Below are positions 9,324 to 17,410 of a stretch of 51,372 nt of DNA, piece after piece. The stretch covers positions 1-51,372 of the forward strand of contig CABMPP010000029.1 in the NCBI GenBank assembly GCA_902388495.1. The letters run 5' to 3'. Source of the DNA: an uncultured Bacteroides sp. GTDB lineage: Bacteria > Bacteroidota > Bacteroidia > Bacteroidales > Bacteroidaceae. A program made the translations under genes and the position numbers. Numbering within the stretch: position 1 is the first letter of the stretch; every line of letters begins with the position of its first letter. The notes beneath the pieces were generated by a model, which was not told the DNA's origin, made no database searches, and saw only the letters and a list, made by a program, of their open reading frames with translations.

Positions 9324-9354
9324 GGAGAATGGAAATGACAGATTTTCATTCTCC
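9324..9354. other. Intergenic 13-bp hairpin
   Basis: The arms 9324-9336 and 9342-9354 pair over 13 bp with one G-U and a 5-nt loop. No T-run follows, so it is not a classical terminator. It lies between the ABC/GntR operon and the esterase gene. Confidence 0.4.
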
Positions 9355-9429
9355 TACATTATAGCGAGTGCAGCTTTGCTTTGTTTTGTAGATTTTCCTA
9401 TCTTCGCATCCTATAAAACATTAGAATCT

Positions 9430-10530
9430 ATGAACAAGCATCTTTTTCTGCAAATAGTTGTTGCATTCACTTTCCTCAGCCAGTCGCTGGCTGTATTTGC
9501 CCAATCGGCTGACTGTACATTTATTCCCGCAAACGACTCCCGTATCGTCTACATGGGACGTGTTTCACATCGTAATCCTTCTTCGCCTTGCTTCACCTAT
9601 CCCGGAGTCAGCATCATTGCGAATTTCGAAGGAACTTCCCTGGCCATGAAGGCAAAGCCCAACAGCGGCTATTTCATGGTAGAGATCGATAACCAATCTC
9701 CCTATAAAATCGGTTTCGGCGAGAAAGACTCTGTTCAGATTCTGGCGGAAGCATTGCCGGCAGGTGTGCATACGGCACGCATCATGTACGTCATCGAAGG
9801 TTTTCACCTTCGCCCGGAATTCAGAGGGTTCTATCTTGACAAAGGTTGTAAACTTGCCCAGGCTCCCCAACTGCCGGCGAGGAAGATTGAATTTATAGGC
9901 AACTCCATCACTTGCGGATATGGTGTAGAGGCTACCGATGCTTCGCTGCCCTTCACCAACGAAACGGAGAATCATTACTATACTTATGCGGCTGTCACGG
10001 CCCGTGCCTTGAAGGCGCAACATTTGGTGGTTGCCCGTTCGGGCATCGGTATTTATCGCAATTATAACGGGCCGAGGACGGGGAATCCCGACTGCATGCC
10101 TGCCATGTACGAGCAGACTTTGTTCTCCGACCCGTCCGAAACGTGGGACCATAGTCTGTATACTCCGGATGTGGTCTGCATCAACCTGGGTACGAACGAT
10201 ACGAGTACCGACAATTACGACCCGCAGCTGCTGACGCAAGCTTATCGTAATTTCCTGAAGACCATCCGCGGTCATTATCCCCAGGCTAAGATTGTTTTCC
10301 TGACCGGATGCATGTTGGGCGGTAAGTCTCTCGAAGTGGTAAAAACAGCTTTGAATACAGTCGTTACCGAAGCCAAGCAGAAGGGTGATGCAAACTTGTA
10401 TCGCTTCGACATGTCTCTTCAGACGGGCGCTTTGGGAATGGGGGCTTCTTATCATCCTTCCCGCAGGCAGCAGCAAAAGATGGCAAATGAGTTGACTGCT
10501 TTTCTGAAAACAATTACGGGTTGGAATTAG
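9430..10530 (+). CDS. SGNH/GDSL hydrolase, CE2-type carbohydrate esterase
   Basis: 366 residues from the ATG at 9430; the upstream open stretch is promoter sequence. There is a signal peptide (to about AVFAQ). An N-terminal beta-sandwich (residues 25-140) resembles the CE2 N-terminal domain. It is followed by an SGNH hydrolase domain with block I GNSITCGYG (catalytic Ser), block III-like GTND and a C-terminal SYHPS with the catalytic His. It probably removes acetyl groups from plant polysaccharides in the periplasm or outside. It stands as a single gene before the dicarboxylate carrier. Confidence 0.85.
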   Translation: MNKHLFLQIVVAFTFLSQSLAVFAQSADCTFIPANDSRIVYMGRVSHRNPSSPCFTYPGVSIIANFEGTSLAMKAKPNSGYFMVEIDNQSPYKIGFGEKDSVQILAEALPAGVHTARIMYVIEGFHLRPEFRGFYLDKGCKLAQAPQLPARKIEFIGNSITCGYGVEATDASLPFTNETENHYYTYAAVTARALKAQHLVVARSGIGIYRNYNGPRTGNPDCMPAMYEQTLFSDPSETWDHSLYTPDVVCINLGTNDTSTDNYDPQLLTQAYRNFLKTIRGHYPQAKIVFLTGCMLGGKSLEVVKTALNTVVTEAKQKGDANLYRFDMSLQTGALGMGASYHPSRRQQQKMANELTAFLKTITGWN

Positions 10531-10563
10531 TTTATACTTCGTAACGGATAGAATGTACAAAGT

Positions 10564-11874
10564 ATGATTCTGCAATTAGCATTTGTATTAGTCGCTATCA
10601 TCATCGGTGCCCGTTTGGGCGGCATCGGTCTTGGTGTTATGGGAGGAGTCGGCCTGGCGATACTGACATTTGGTTTCGGATTGCAACCCACCTCTCCGCC
10701 TATTGATGTGATGTTGATGATAGCTGCTGTTATCTCTGCCGCATCGTGTATGCAGGCGGCCGGTGGACTGGACTATATGGTAAAGTTGGCAGAGAAACTG
10801 CTGCGCAAGAATCCGTCGCAAGTTACGCTTCTGAGCCCTATCGTAACCTATTTGTTTACATTTGTAGCCGGTACGGGGCATGTGGCATATTCTGTGCTTC
10901 CCGTTATTGCAGAAGTAGCTACCGAAACAAAGATACGTCCGGAAAGACCGTTGGGGATAGCCGTTATTGCTTCGCAGCAAGCCATCACGGCAAGTCCTAT
11001 TTCTGCTGCAACCGTTGCGCTGCTCGGACTGCTGACGGGGTTTGATATAACTCTGTTCGATATATTGAAGATCACCATCCCGGCTACTATCATAGGTGTA
11101 TTGGTAGGCGCCTTGTTCTCAATGAAAGTAGGCAAGGAGCTGGTCGATGACCCTGAATACAAGAAAAGACTGGCAGAAGGTTATCTCGATACTAAGAAGG
11201 TAGAACTGCAAGACATACATAATAAGCATCACGCCATAATATCTGTATTAATCTTCATACTTGCCACTGTCTTTATTGTCTTCTTTGGCTCCTTCGATGG
11301 CTTACGCCCTTCGTTCGTGGTGGATGGTGAAACGGTGAAGCTGGGCATGTCTGCCATCATCGAGATTGTGATGCTGTCCGCCGCCGCCCTTATTTTGTTG
11401 CTGACCAGGACTGATGGCATTAAGGCGACGCAAGGTTCGGTATTTCCGGCAGGTATGCAGGCCGTCATTGCTATTTTCGGTATTGCCTGGATGGGTGATA
11501 CTTTTCTTCAGGGCAATATGCTCCAACTGACGCAATCTATTGAAGGAGTGGTAAGGGAGATGCCGTGGTTGTTTGGCATAGCCTTGTTTGCTATGTCCAT
11601 TCTGCTTTATAGTCAGGCGGCTACGGTGCGTGCTTTGATGCCTTTAGGCATTGCTTTGGGCATTTCACCGATGATACTTATTGCTTTGTTTCCAGCCGTA
11701 AATGGTTATTTCTTCATTCCCAATTATCCTACCGTCGTGGCTGCCATCAATTTTGACCGTACGGGAACTACCAAGATTGGTAAATATGTGTTGAATCATT
11801 CATTTATGATGCCCGGCTTAGTTGCAACGGTAGTGGCCATCGCATTGGGGTTGCTGTTTATAAAAGTCTTTTGA
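10564..11874 (+). CDS. dcuB: Anaerobic C4-dicarboxylate transporter, Dcu family
   Basis: 436 residues and very hydrophobic, with about ten membrane segments. The N-terminal half (IIIGARLGGIGLGVMGG, then GTGHVAYSVLPVI and SQQAITASPISAA) matches DcuA/DcuB, which exchange fumarate, malate, aspartate and succinate in anaerobes. DcuB rather than DcuA is a guess. It lies 33 bp after the esterase and is followed by a strong terminator, the last host gene before the prophage. Confidence 0.87.
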   Translation: MILQLAFVLVAIIIGARLGGIGLGVMGGVGLAILTFGFGLQPTSPPIDVMLMIAAVISAASCMQAAGGLDYMVKLAEKLLRKNPSQVTLLSPIVTYLFTFVAGTGHVAYSVLPVIAEVATETKIRPERPLGIAVIASQQAITASPISAATVALLGLLTGFDITLFDILKITIPATIIGVLVGALFSMKVGKELVDDPEYKKRLAEGYLDTKKVELQDIHNKHHAIISVLIFILATVFIVFFGSFDGLRPSFVVDGETVKLGMSAIIEIVMLSAAALILLLTRTDGIKATQGSVFPAGMQAVIAIFGIAWMGDTFLQGNMLQLTQSIEGVVREMPWLFGIALFAMSILLYSQAATVRALMPLGIALGISPMILIALFPAVNGYFFIPNYPTVVAAINFDRTGTTKIGKYVLNHSFMMPGLVATVVAIALGLLFIKVF

Positions 11875-11912
11875 ATGTAAAGGGAGACGGGTGATTACAG
11901 ACGTATAGAAAC

Positions 11913-11944
11913 AAAAAAGAATCGCGGAATTGCGATTCTTTTTT
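11913..11944 (+). terminator. Terminator after the Dcu transporter
   Basis: A perfect 13-bp stem (11913-11925 with 11932-11944), with A-rich and T-rich outer ends and a 6-nt loop, can work in both directions. Confidence 0.85.
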
Positions 11945-12047
11945 TATTTAGTTGCGGAGATCCGACCCTATATCGTAATTTGGATTTTAAAACATAGCTG
12001 ATTATCAATCTTATACGTTTCTTTACTCAGTTGTTTTTATGGGTATT

Positions 12048-12065
12048 TGTCCGAAATCTGTCCGA
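12048..12065. repeat. Two TGTCCGA direct repeats near the prophage edge
   Basis: TGTCCGA occurs at 12048-12054 and 12059-12065, one helical turn apart. The place between host terminator and first phage gene fits integrase arm sites or the attL region, but no integrase or second att copy is available for comparison. Confidence 0.25.
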
Positions 12066-12089
12066 GGATAATTCCTGTAAGTTATTGAT

Positions 12090-12329
12090 TTACTGTATCT
12101 GATCTATCGCTTTCTCGATATTTTCCAATTTGTTCATGAGAACAGATTCCAAATTGATGATGGCAGCTGTCTGCATAAAAGCAGCTACAAGTTCGGGGTG
12201 ATCCTCCGCATAGGCAACGCCATATTTATTGCTGATAATGTCCATTGCAGATGTCATGTAGAAGGTGGTTTCTTCTACTGATTGTTGCATAAGTTCTGAA
12301 TATGCTTTCTTTTCAAATTCCTTTTCCAT
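12090..12329 (-). CDS. Small hypothetical protein of the repressor operon
   Basis: 79 residues, mostly helical and acidic, with no motif I recognise. It lies 28 bp after the repressor gene in the same direction, so it is expressed in the lysogen. Small genes in this place often modulate repression or exclude other phages, which is inference from position alone. It is the outermost phage gene at the left end. Confidence 0.6.
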   Translation of the reverse strand: MEKEFEKKAYSELMQQSVEETTFYMTSAMDIISNKYGVAYAEDHPELVAAFMQTAAIINLESVLMNKLENIEKAIDQIQ

Positions 12330-12357
12330 AATGTTTAATATTTAGATATTATATATT

Positions 12358-12756
12358 CTACTTCTCCAAATCTGATCCGCTTGCAATGGCACATATTACA
12401 TTGCTTTCCTCGTGGACATCTTTTTTAATGACTTTAAGCTGACCTCTCAATTCACCAATTTCTAAAAGCAACTTTTTATTTTCACTCTCAAGCTGGTTGT
12501 ACTTCTCGATGAAAAATGAAAAATTAATTTCACTATTCAAATTTTTATTATCATCAAGCAAGATATCCCCCTCTCCGGTTATAATTCTCATGATATTTAC
12601 TGAAGGATATTTGGTATGTATATTTAGCAATACTTCTGTTGTTATATCCTTTTTAAGATTGGCGATGTAAGGACGGCTCATACCAATAGAGGTGCTCATC
12701 TCACTCGCAGAGATGCCCAAAGCTTTACAGATATCTAAAAGACGTTGCTTAATCAT
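12358..12756 (-). CDS. CI-like phage repressor, XRE-type HTH
   Basis: 132 residues. An N-terminal HTH (ISASEMSTSIGMSRPYIANL, about residues 15-35) is followed by a helical, coiled-coil-like segment (about residues 82-112) that probably dimerises it. There is no LexA/CI-type peptidase domain, so classical RecA-triggered self-cleavage is unlikely. An AGGAATAA ribosome site precedes the start. The divergent position and the paired palindromes at 12790-12836 make it the likely lysogeny repressor. Confidence 0.75.
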   Translation of the reverse strand: MIKQRLLDICKALGISASEMSTSIGMSRPYIANLKKDITTEVLLNIHTKYPSVNIMRIITGEGDILLDDNKNLNSEINFSFFIEKYNQLESENKKLLLEIGELRGQLKVIKKDVHEESNVICAIASGSDLEK

Positions 12757-12789
12757 ACTTTATTCCTAACTGATAATAAAAGTTAATAC

Positions 12790-12805
12790 GATAAATATAT
12801 TTATC
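12790..12805. promoter_or_regulatory. Repressor operator 1
   Basis: A perfect 16-bp palindrome, GATAAATATATTTATC, lies between the divergent repressor and early operons. It is near-identical to the second site 31 bp away, centre to centre, about three helical turns. Confidence 0.7.
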
Positions 12806-12820
12806 TATTTATTTTAGTAT

Positions 12821-12843
12821 GATAAATATGTTTATCATATTTG
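12821..12843. promoter_or_regulatory. Repressor operator 2 and early promoter -7 box
   Basis: A 16-bp near-palindrome (12821-12836, one mismatch to site 1) abuts CATATTTG at 12836-12843, a one-mismatch fit to TAnnTTTG for the rightward early promoter. Bound repressor would cover the -33 region. The early operon's first start codon is at 12926. Confidence 0.65.
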
Positions 12844-12925
12844 CGTTGTGTTACTAATAATAACACCGCTAAGTTAACAAAAACACAATTATAGCGAATT
12901 ATAAACCATCAAATATTTATCAAAT

Positions 12926-13129
12926 ATGGCATTTAGAGACTATATAGATTCGTTACCCAATGTACGGTTAGATACAATCCAAAAGATTGCGGAGATAACC
13001 TATTCTTCCAAGATGACAGTGTATCGTTGGCTGTCTGGCGAGGTGGAGCCGCCTATGCTTAAAAAGAAAGTGATTGCCGAACATCTTGGCAAGAGTGTAG
13101 AAGAACTATTCCCGATAAATAAAAATTGA
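12926..13129 (+). CDS. Cro-like HTH protein
   Basis: 67 residues with a helix-turn-helix (IQKIAEITYSSKMTVYRWLSGEV, about residues 19-41). It is the first gene of the rightward early operon, opposite the repressor, the classical place of Cro. It probably binds the same palindromes at 12790-12836 and helps the lytic switch. Target and role are inferred from position and fold. Confidence 0.7.
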   Translation: MAFRDYIDSLPNVRLDTIQKIAEITYSSKMTVYRWLSGEVEPPMLKKKVIAEHLGKSVEELFPINKN

Positions 13130-13136
13130 TAAGGTT

Positions 13137-13370
13137 ATGAGTGTACAATTTATTACAGCCGAAGAGGCACGAGAAAAAGCTATGAATTATAGCAATGTAG
13201 AGGAAATATGCAGTCATATAGAGATGGCGGCAAAAAGAGGTCTATACAAGACTCGTTTCATTTTTATTTCTGAAAATGACCAGGACAAATTGAAAGAACT
13301 TGGGTATAGTATAACAGAGGATGATGACTACAAGATGCCTTTCATTGTATCATGGAAATACAAACAATGA
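13137..13370 (+). CDS. Early hypothetical protein
   Basis: 77 residues, soluble, with no motif I recognise. It begins 7 nt after the Cro-like gene and its stop overlaps the start of the LuxR-like gene (ATGA), so it belongs to the same early operon. Confidence 0.6.
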   Translation: MSVQFITAEEAREKAMNYSNVEEICSHIEMAAKRGLYKTRFIFISENDQDKLKELGYSITEDDDYKMPFIVSWKYKQ

Positions 13371-13927
13371 CATCTCTTACTAACATAGAATTTTATAACA
13401 CTCCTGAAGGTGAAGTGATGGTTAAGGCTGTGGGGCAACCGGCTGTTCCATTTAAGGAGAATGATCGGGAGCTCGTATCTGAAATGTTGGCCATTATCCG
13501 AGACAGATACACGAAGGCGCATGATGCGCTAATGAAGTTGTATTCTGCCAGCACGATGAATCGGTGGCACTACGAATATAAGGTCGTTCATCGCTTTATC
13601 CGCTGCAACTTCGGAGAGTATGATCAATATAATCTTGATATCAATCACAACGGTGTATTCCAATTCGAAGAGGTGCGTTGCCCTCTGCGTGGCGAGTGTG
13701 AGCTTGAAGGCATTGTTTGCAAGCCTGAACTTAATACCAAACTTACCGAGCGCGAGCTCGAAGTGTTTCGACTGATTGCGGCTAATTTGCAAACGGATGC
13801 AATTTCTGTAGAGTTGCATATTTCTCCGTGTACCGTGAACAGACACCGCGAGAATATCAAGGCTAAAATAAGGGTAAACAATGTGGCCGAATTGGTGGCA
13901 TATTGGCATCAGAACCAAATGAAATAA
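13367..13927 (+). CDS. LuxR-type HTH transcription factor (phage)
   Basis: 186 residues from the ATG at 13367, chosen because it overlaps the previous stop as ATGA; an ATG at 13352 is also possible. The C-terminal 60 residues form a LuxR/GerE HTH (LTERELEVFRLIAANLQTDAI then LHISPCTVNRHRENIKAKI). The N-terminal part is not a receiver or PAS domain that I can recognise. Three cysteines stand just before the HTH (CPLRGECELEGIVC). As an early phage activator it is a candidate to drive the six GTCCTTT promoters, which is inference. Confidence 0.75.
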   Translation: MTSLTNIEFYNTPEGEVMVKAVGQPAVPFKENDRELVSEMLAIIRDRYTKAHDALMKLYSASTMNRWHYEYKVVHRFIRCNFGEYDQYNLDINHNGVFQFEEVRCPLRGECELEGIVCKPELNTKLTERELEVFRLIAANLQTDAISVELHISPCTVNRHRENIKAKIRVNNVAELVAYWHQNQMK

Positions 13928-13956
13928 AAAGTATTAACTTCAAATAATTAAGTAAA

Positions 13957-14424
13957 ATGGATTTAAACAACATTGAAAAAGCAAGAACACTTTTTCCGGA
14001 TGCAGTGAAGCTGCAGCTTCGGATCAATCAATCAGCAACCAAAGAAGATATTCGACGGTTATTGCCTGGTAGCGTTGTGCTGTTATCATGCAAGATCAGC
14101 AAGAACTATGCGAATGTCATTTATAGCGAGGGTGCGGCCAAACGTATGTTCCCGGATGCGACCAAGTATGTGGATAAGATAGATCTTGGCAATGAGCGTT
14201 TCGCTAATATCTATCGGGATGACCAGAACGACGGAGTTAAGGTGATGGTGAACTTTCTCCCAGCAACTTACGAGCGACTTATCAATGCGCTGGAGATGGC
14301 CTTTGGTGAGAATTTGTATCAAATGAGTAATTATGCAGAGTGCTCGATGGGGTGCCTTTTCTTCAAAAAAACATACGTAGAGGATGTTGCTAAAGTGCTT
14401 CTCCTATTCAAGGAAGATGCATGA
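13957..14424 (+). CDS. Early hypothetical protein
   Basis: 155 residues, soluble, without a motif I recognise. It lies in the early operon after the LuxR-like gene. The N-terminal third has a KARTLFPDAVKLQLRINQ segment and the rest is mixed alpha/beta; no catalytic signature is visible. Confidence 0.6.
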   Translation: MDLNNIEKARTLFPDAVKLQLRINQSATKEDIRRLLPGSVVLLSCKISKNYANVIYSEGAAKRMFPDATKYVDKIDLGNERFANIYRDDQNDGVKVMVNFLPATYERLINALEMAFGENLYQMSNYAECSMGCLFFKKTYVEDVAKVLLLFKEDA

Positions 14425-14460
14425 TGACAAACCGTAATTGATTAATAAAGGAATAATATT

Positions 14461-14697
14461 ATGGAATCAAATTCAGAAAGAATTTTTCTTTTAGCAACTA
14501 AAGAAAGCAAAAAGTATGTAGGTTTTACCTATTGTATAGGTGTATTCAAATTAGGTACTCCAAACATGGAGTTTATTTTGGGAGAAACAGATAATGATCG
14601 GCAGTACAAGGCCGGTGATGAAGTAGCTTATATCTATAATGCCGATTATACTGATAGTTTGCAAAGCGCTTTAGATTGGTTAAACAAGAAAAAGTAA
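14461..14697 (+). CDS. Early hypothetical protein
   Basis: 78 residues with an aromatic, beta-rich middle part and no motif I recognise. It is one of several small genes with short gaps in the early operon. Confidence 0.5.
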   Translation: MESNSERIFLLATKESKKYVGFTYCIGVFKLGTPNMEFILGETDNDRQYKAGDEVAYIYNADYTDSLQSALDWLNKKK

Positions 14698-14716
14698 TAT
14701 TTAAGTAATAAGGATC

Positions 14717-15082
14717 ATGATTACTAAAACAATATTCAAAAAGAAGTTCCCGGACGTTAAAGTACAGAAGCTGCAGACCAGTGTTGTCTTTAGCAGGCAG
14801 CAAGTGGAAGAAACCGTCTTGCAGATGTGCGATTCTCTCGGCATCGGATTGCTTTATTACAATTATTCTAATAGATGGATAACCGCCTATACCTCCGAGA
14901 AAATGAAAAAAGCACTGGATTCAATGGAGCCGGGTTCAGAAGTCTTTCACGAACATTATGGTGTATATGGCAAGGTGGTGAGCGAAAAGCCTTTTGTCAT
15001 TTGCGGGGAGTTGTGTATTCGGGTTGACTTTGGAGGGATTCCTGAAGATGGAGTATATAGTTGTACATGTTTTGTAATGTAA
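14717..15082 (+). CDS. Early hypothetical protein
   Basis: 121 residues with no family I recognise. Scattered cysteines (CDSLGIG, ICGELC, SCTC) near the C-terminus could bind metal but are not in a clear pattern. It directly precedes the radical-SAM gene (9-nt gap) and may be co-translated. Confidence 0.55.
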   Translation: MITKTIFKKKFPDVKVQKLQTSVVFSRQQVEETVLQMCDSLGIGLLYYNYSNRWITAYTSEKMKKALDSMEPGSEVFHEHYGVYGKVVSEKPFVICGELCIRVDFGGIPEDGVYSCTCFVM

Positions 15083-15091
15083 AAAGAAGGT

Positions 15092-16012
15092 ATGAACATT
15101 GGAATATTAGCAATTGACAGTAATTATCCTAATCTCGCACTTATGAAGATTAGTAGCTATCATAAGGCAATAGGTGACAATGTGGAATGGTATAATCCGT
15201 TGTTCCATTATGATAAAGTCTATGCCGCCAAAGTATTCAGTTTCACGCCTAATTACGGGTATTACATCAACACTGATGAACTGGAGGTTGGGGGAACGGG
15301 TATTAATGTAGATAAGATACTTCCTCTTGAGATAGACCGATTGCAGCCAGACTATTCGCTTTACAAACTTGATGACAAAGTGGCTTACGGATTCCTTACT
15401 CGTGGATGTCCCAACAAGTGCAAATGGTGTGTAGTTCCGAAAAAAGAAGGCCCGATAGCTCCTTATATGGACATTGAGGAAATATTCATCAATGGAAGAA
15501 AGAACATTATCCTGATGGATAACAATGTTCTGGCTTCTGATTATGGACTCAGACAAATAGAAAAGATTGTGAAGTTGAAGCTCCATGTGGATTTTAATCA
15601 AGGTTTAGATGCTCGTTTGGTAACAGATGATATAGCTCATCTACTTGCAAGGGTTAAATGGATAAAGCGAATAAGATTCGGTTGTGATACACCGGGGCAG
15701 ATTGCGGAAGTTGAACGTGCAGCGATGCTGATTGATAAATACGGGTACAAGGGAGAATATTTCCTATACTGCATTCTAATGGAATTCAAAGAGTCCTTCC
15801 ATCGTGTAAATCATTGGAAAGGTGTAAGCCGCCGTTTTCTCCCTCACTGCCAACCTTATCGGAGCTTGAACAATCCACACCAAGTGATTCCGCAATGGCA
15901 GAAAGATATGGCGCATTGGGCTGACCGGAAAGAATTCTATATGAGTTGCGAGTTTAAAGACTTCACCCCACGCAAAGGGTTTAGATGTAATGAATATTTT
16001 TATAACAATTAG
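15092..16012 (+). CDS. Radical SAM enzyme (phage)
   Basis: 306 residues. The CxxxCxxC iron-sulfur motif is visible as C106-PNK-C110-KW-C113 after TRG. The N-terminal 90 residues resemble a degenerate B12-binding Rossmann domain, and the C-terminal part carries CQPYRSLNNPHQVIPQWQKD, seen in phage and mobile-element radical-SAM proteins. It uses S-adenosylmethionine to start a radical reaction on an unknown substrate. The next gene is a PAPS-reductase-like enzyme, so a joint nucleic-acid modification is possible, but unproven. Confidence 0.85.
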   Translation: MNIGILAIDSNYPNLALMKISSYHKAIGDNVEWYNPLFHYDKVYAAKVFSFTPNYGYYINTDELEVGGTGINVDKILPLEIDRLQPDYSLYKLDDKVAYGFLTRGCPNKCKWCVVPKKEGPIAPYMDIEEIFINGRKNIILMDNNVLASDYGLRQIEKIVKLKLHVDFNQGLDARLVTDDIAHLLARVKWIKRIRFGCDTPGQIAEVERAAMLIDKYGYKGEYFLYCILMEFKESFHRVNHWKGVSRRFLPHCQPYRSLNNPHQVIPQWQKDMAHWADRKEFYMSCEFKDFTPRKGFRCNEYFYNN

Positions 16013-16030
16013 AGTAAAATAAAAGTAGAA

Positions 16031-16876
16031 ATGAACCTGCAATCCAAAATAGACTACTCCATTGCCCTACTTCGCAAATGTGAACAGATGGCACTTGATT
16101 ATGACCCGGAGAATGGCTTCTACCTTGCTTTCTCCGGTGGAAAGGATAGCCAAGCCCTCTACCACCTTGCAAAGATGGCAGGAGTAAAATTTAAGGCTCA
16201 CATGAACCTTACAAGCATTGACCCTCCGGATGTTATTCGCTTCGTAAAACGGAACTACCCGGACGTGGAACTGATAAAACCTAAAATGTCTATTTACGAC
16301 ATGGCTTTGAAGTGTCACTTTCTTCCGACACGTAGGTTACGTTGGTGCTGCGCTAAATACAAAGAAATGTCCGGTGAAGGAAAAGTAACTCTTATCGGCA
16401 TTCGCCATGCAGAAAGCGTAAGACGTTCCAAGCGTAATGAGGTGGAGACAGGGGATAGAAAATTTAGCGGAAACTTCGACCAATTCTCCGAGCATAAGGA
16501 AAAGATGATTACGTGCGTAGGAGGCAAGGATAAAGTACTGATTTCTCCTATAATCTATTGGACTGATAAAGACGTATGGGACTTCCTAAACGGGAATGGC
16601 ATAAAACATTGTTCACTATACGACGAAGGGTATAAAAGAATTGGTTGTATTCTTTGTCCGATGTCTAATTACAAGCAGAAACGAAAAGACTGTCAGCGTT
16701 TTCCCCATGCAAAACGAAAGTGGGTTCAAACTATTCAAAAGCTCATTGATGCCGGATATATCAACCATAACTTTACCGATGCCGAATTTGGTTTTAATTG
16801 GTGGATAAGCGATAAAAGTTTTGACCAATATTATGCAGACGAAGTGCTGCAACAGAAAATAGAGTTTAACGTATAA
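16031..16876 (+). CDS. PAPS reductase/PP-loop sulfur-transfer enzyme (phage)
   Basis: 281 residues. The PP-loop SGGKDS (residues 35-40) binds ATP or adenylated substrates. Cysteine pairs C106-C107 and C206/C209 (RWCC and GCILCP) could bind an iron-sulfur cluster or zinc. The family includes PAPS reductases and DndC-like enzymes for phosphorothioate DNA. It lies 18 bp after the radical-SAM gene, suggesting joint function. Without Dnd partners, DNA phosphorothioation cannot be claimed. Confidence 0.83.
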   Translation: MNLQSKIDYSIALLRKCEQMALDYDPENGFYLAFSGGKDSQALYHLAKMAGVKFKAHMNLTSIDPPDVIRFVKRNYPDVELIKPKMSIYDMALKCHFLPTRRLRWCCAKYKEMSGEGKVTLIGIRHAESVRRSKRNEVETGDRKFSGNFDQFSEHKEKMITCVGGKDKVLISPIIYWTDKDVWDFLNGNGIKHCSLYDEGYKRIGCILCPMSNYKQKRKDCQRFPHAKRKWVQTIQKLIDAGYINHNFTDAEFGFNWWISDKSFDQYYADEVLQQKIEFNV

Positions 16877-16886
16877 CAAGAAATAT

Positions 16887-17156
16887 ATGAGCAAAACATG
16901 GATATTTAATTATAGATCAATGGCTGCCATGACGGAGGCGAATCCAGAGTATAACCCTACAAGTGGTGTAGAGCTTGTGATATGCGATTCTGAAACATTT
17001 GAATCTAAATCATCTGATTTTTTAGAAGCCTGCAAAGAGTTTGATGAATTTTCAAGAAATGTCAAAATGTGGGACGTTGATCCGGAAGCCTCTTTCAACA
17101 ATGGAGAATGTTACAAAAACATTAAAGGAGTTGTAACGTATAATGAATTTTTATAA
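16887..17156 (+). CDS. Early hypothetical protein
   Basis: 89 residues, acidic, with no motif I recognise. It starts 10 nt after the PAPS-reductase-like gene in the same operon. Confidence 0.5.
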   Translation: MSKTWIFNYRSMAAMTEANPEYNPTSGVELVICDSETFESKSSDFLEACKEFDEFSRNVKMWDVDPEASFNNGECYKNIKGVVTYNEFL

Positions 17157-17173
17157 CATCAAAACAAAGTAGA

Positions 17174-17332
17174 ATGAAACATGAAAAAAAAGTCTTAACC
17201 ATTACGTTCGATACCATGAGTGGAGCAATTTCTGCAGATTGGGATCAAGGAATTGAAGCTGAATTAATCAAACAGATGTGTGAATATGCGTGGTGCAAAG
17301 CTGAATGTGAGTTAGAGCCACCGGATGATTAA
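17174..17332 (+). CDS. Very small acidic phage protein (52 residues)
   Basis: A 53-codon frame starts at an ATG 17 nt after the previous stop. The protein begins MKHEKKVLTITFD, is acidic, and ends in PPDD. It contains three cysteines (MCEYAWCKAEC). The frame fills the only gap in the early operon before the primase promoter, which supports it being real. Its function is unknown. Confidence 0.5.
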   Translation: MKHEKKVLTITFDTMSGAISADWDQGIEAELIKQMCEYAWCKAECELEPPDD

Positions 17333-17353
17333 GCAATAATATGAAAAAGTTAC

Positions 17354-17388
17354 GTCCTTGATAACTTGACCGTAACGCTATTCCTTTG
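17354..17388 (+). promoter_or_regulatory. Phage promoter, GTCCTT type, before the primase gene
   Basis: GTCCTTG at 17354-17360 is followed after exactly 20 nt by TTCCTTTG at 17381-17388. It is the weakest of the six copies (T for A in the -7 box). Predicted transcription start is about 17393, and the primase ATG is at 17411. Confidence 0.55.
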
Positions 17389-17410
17389 TACCAATTAAAT
17401 AATCCTCAAT

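Noticed and set aside
15092..16876. DNA phosphorothioation (Dnd) operon
   Set aside because: Only a PAPS-reductase-like PP-loop enzyme is present; no DndB, DndD, DndE or cysteine desulfurase is near.
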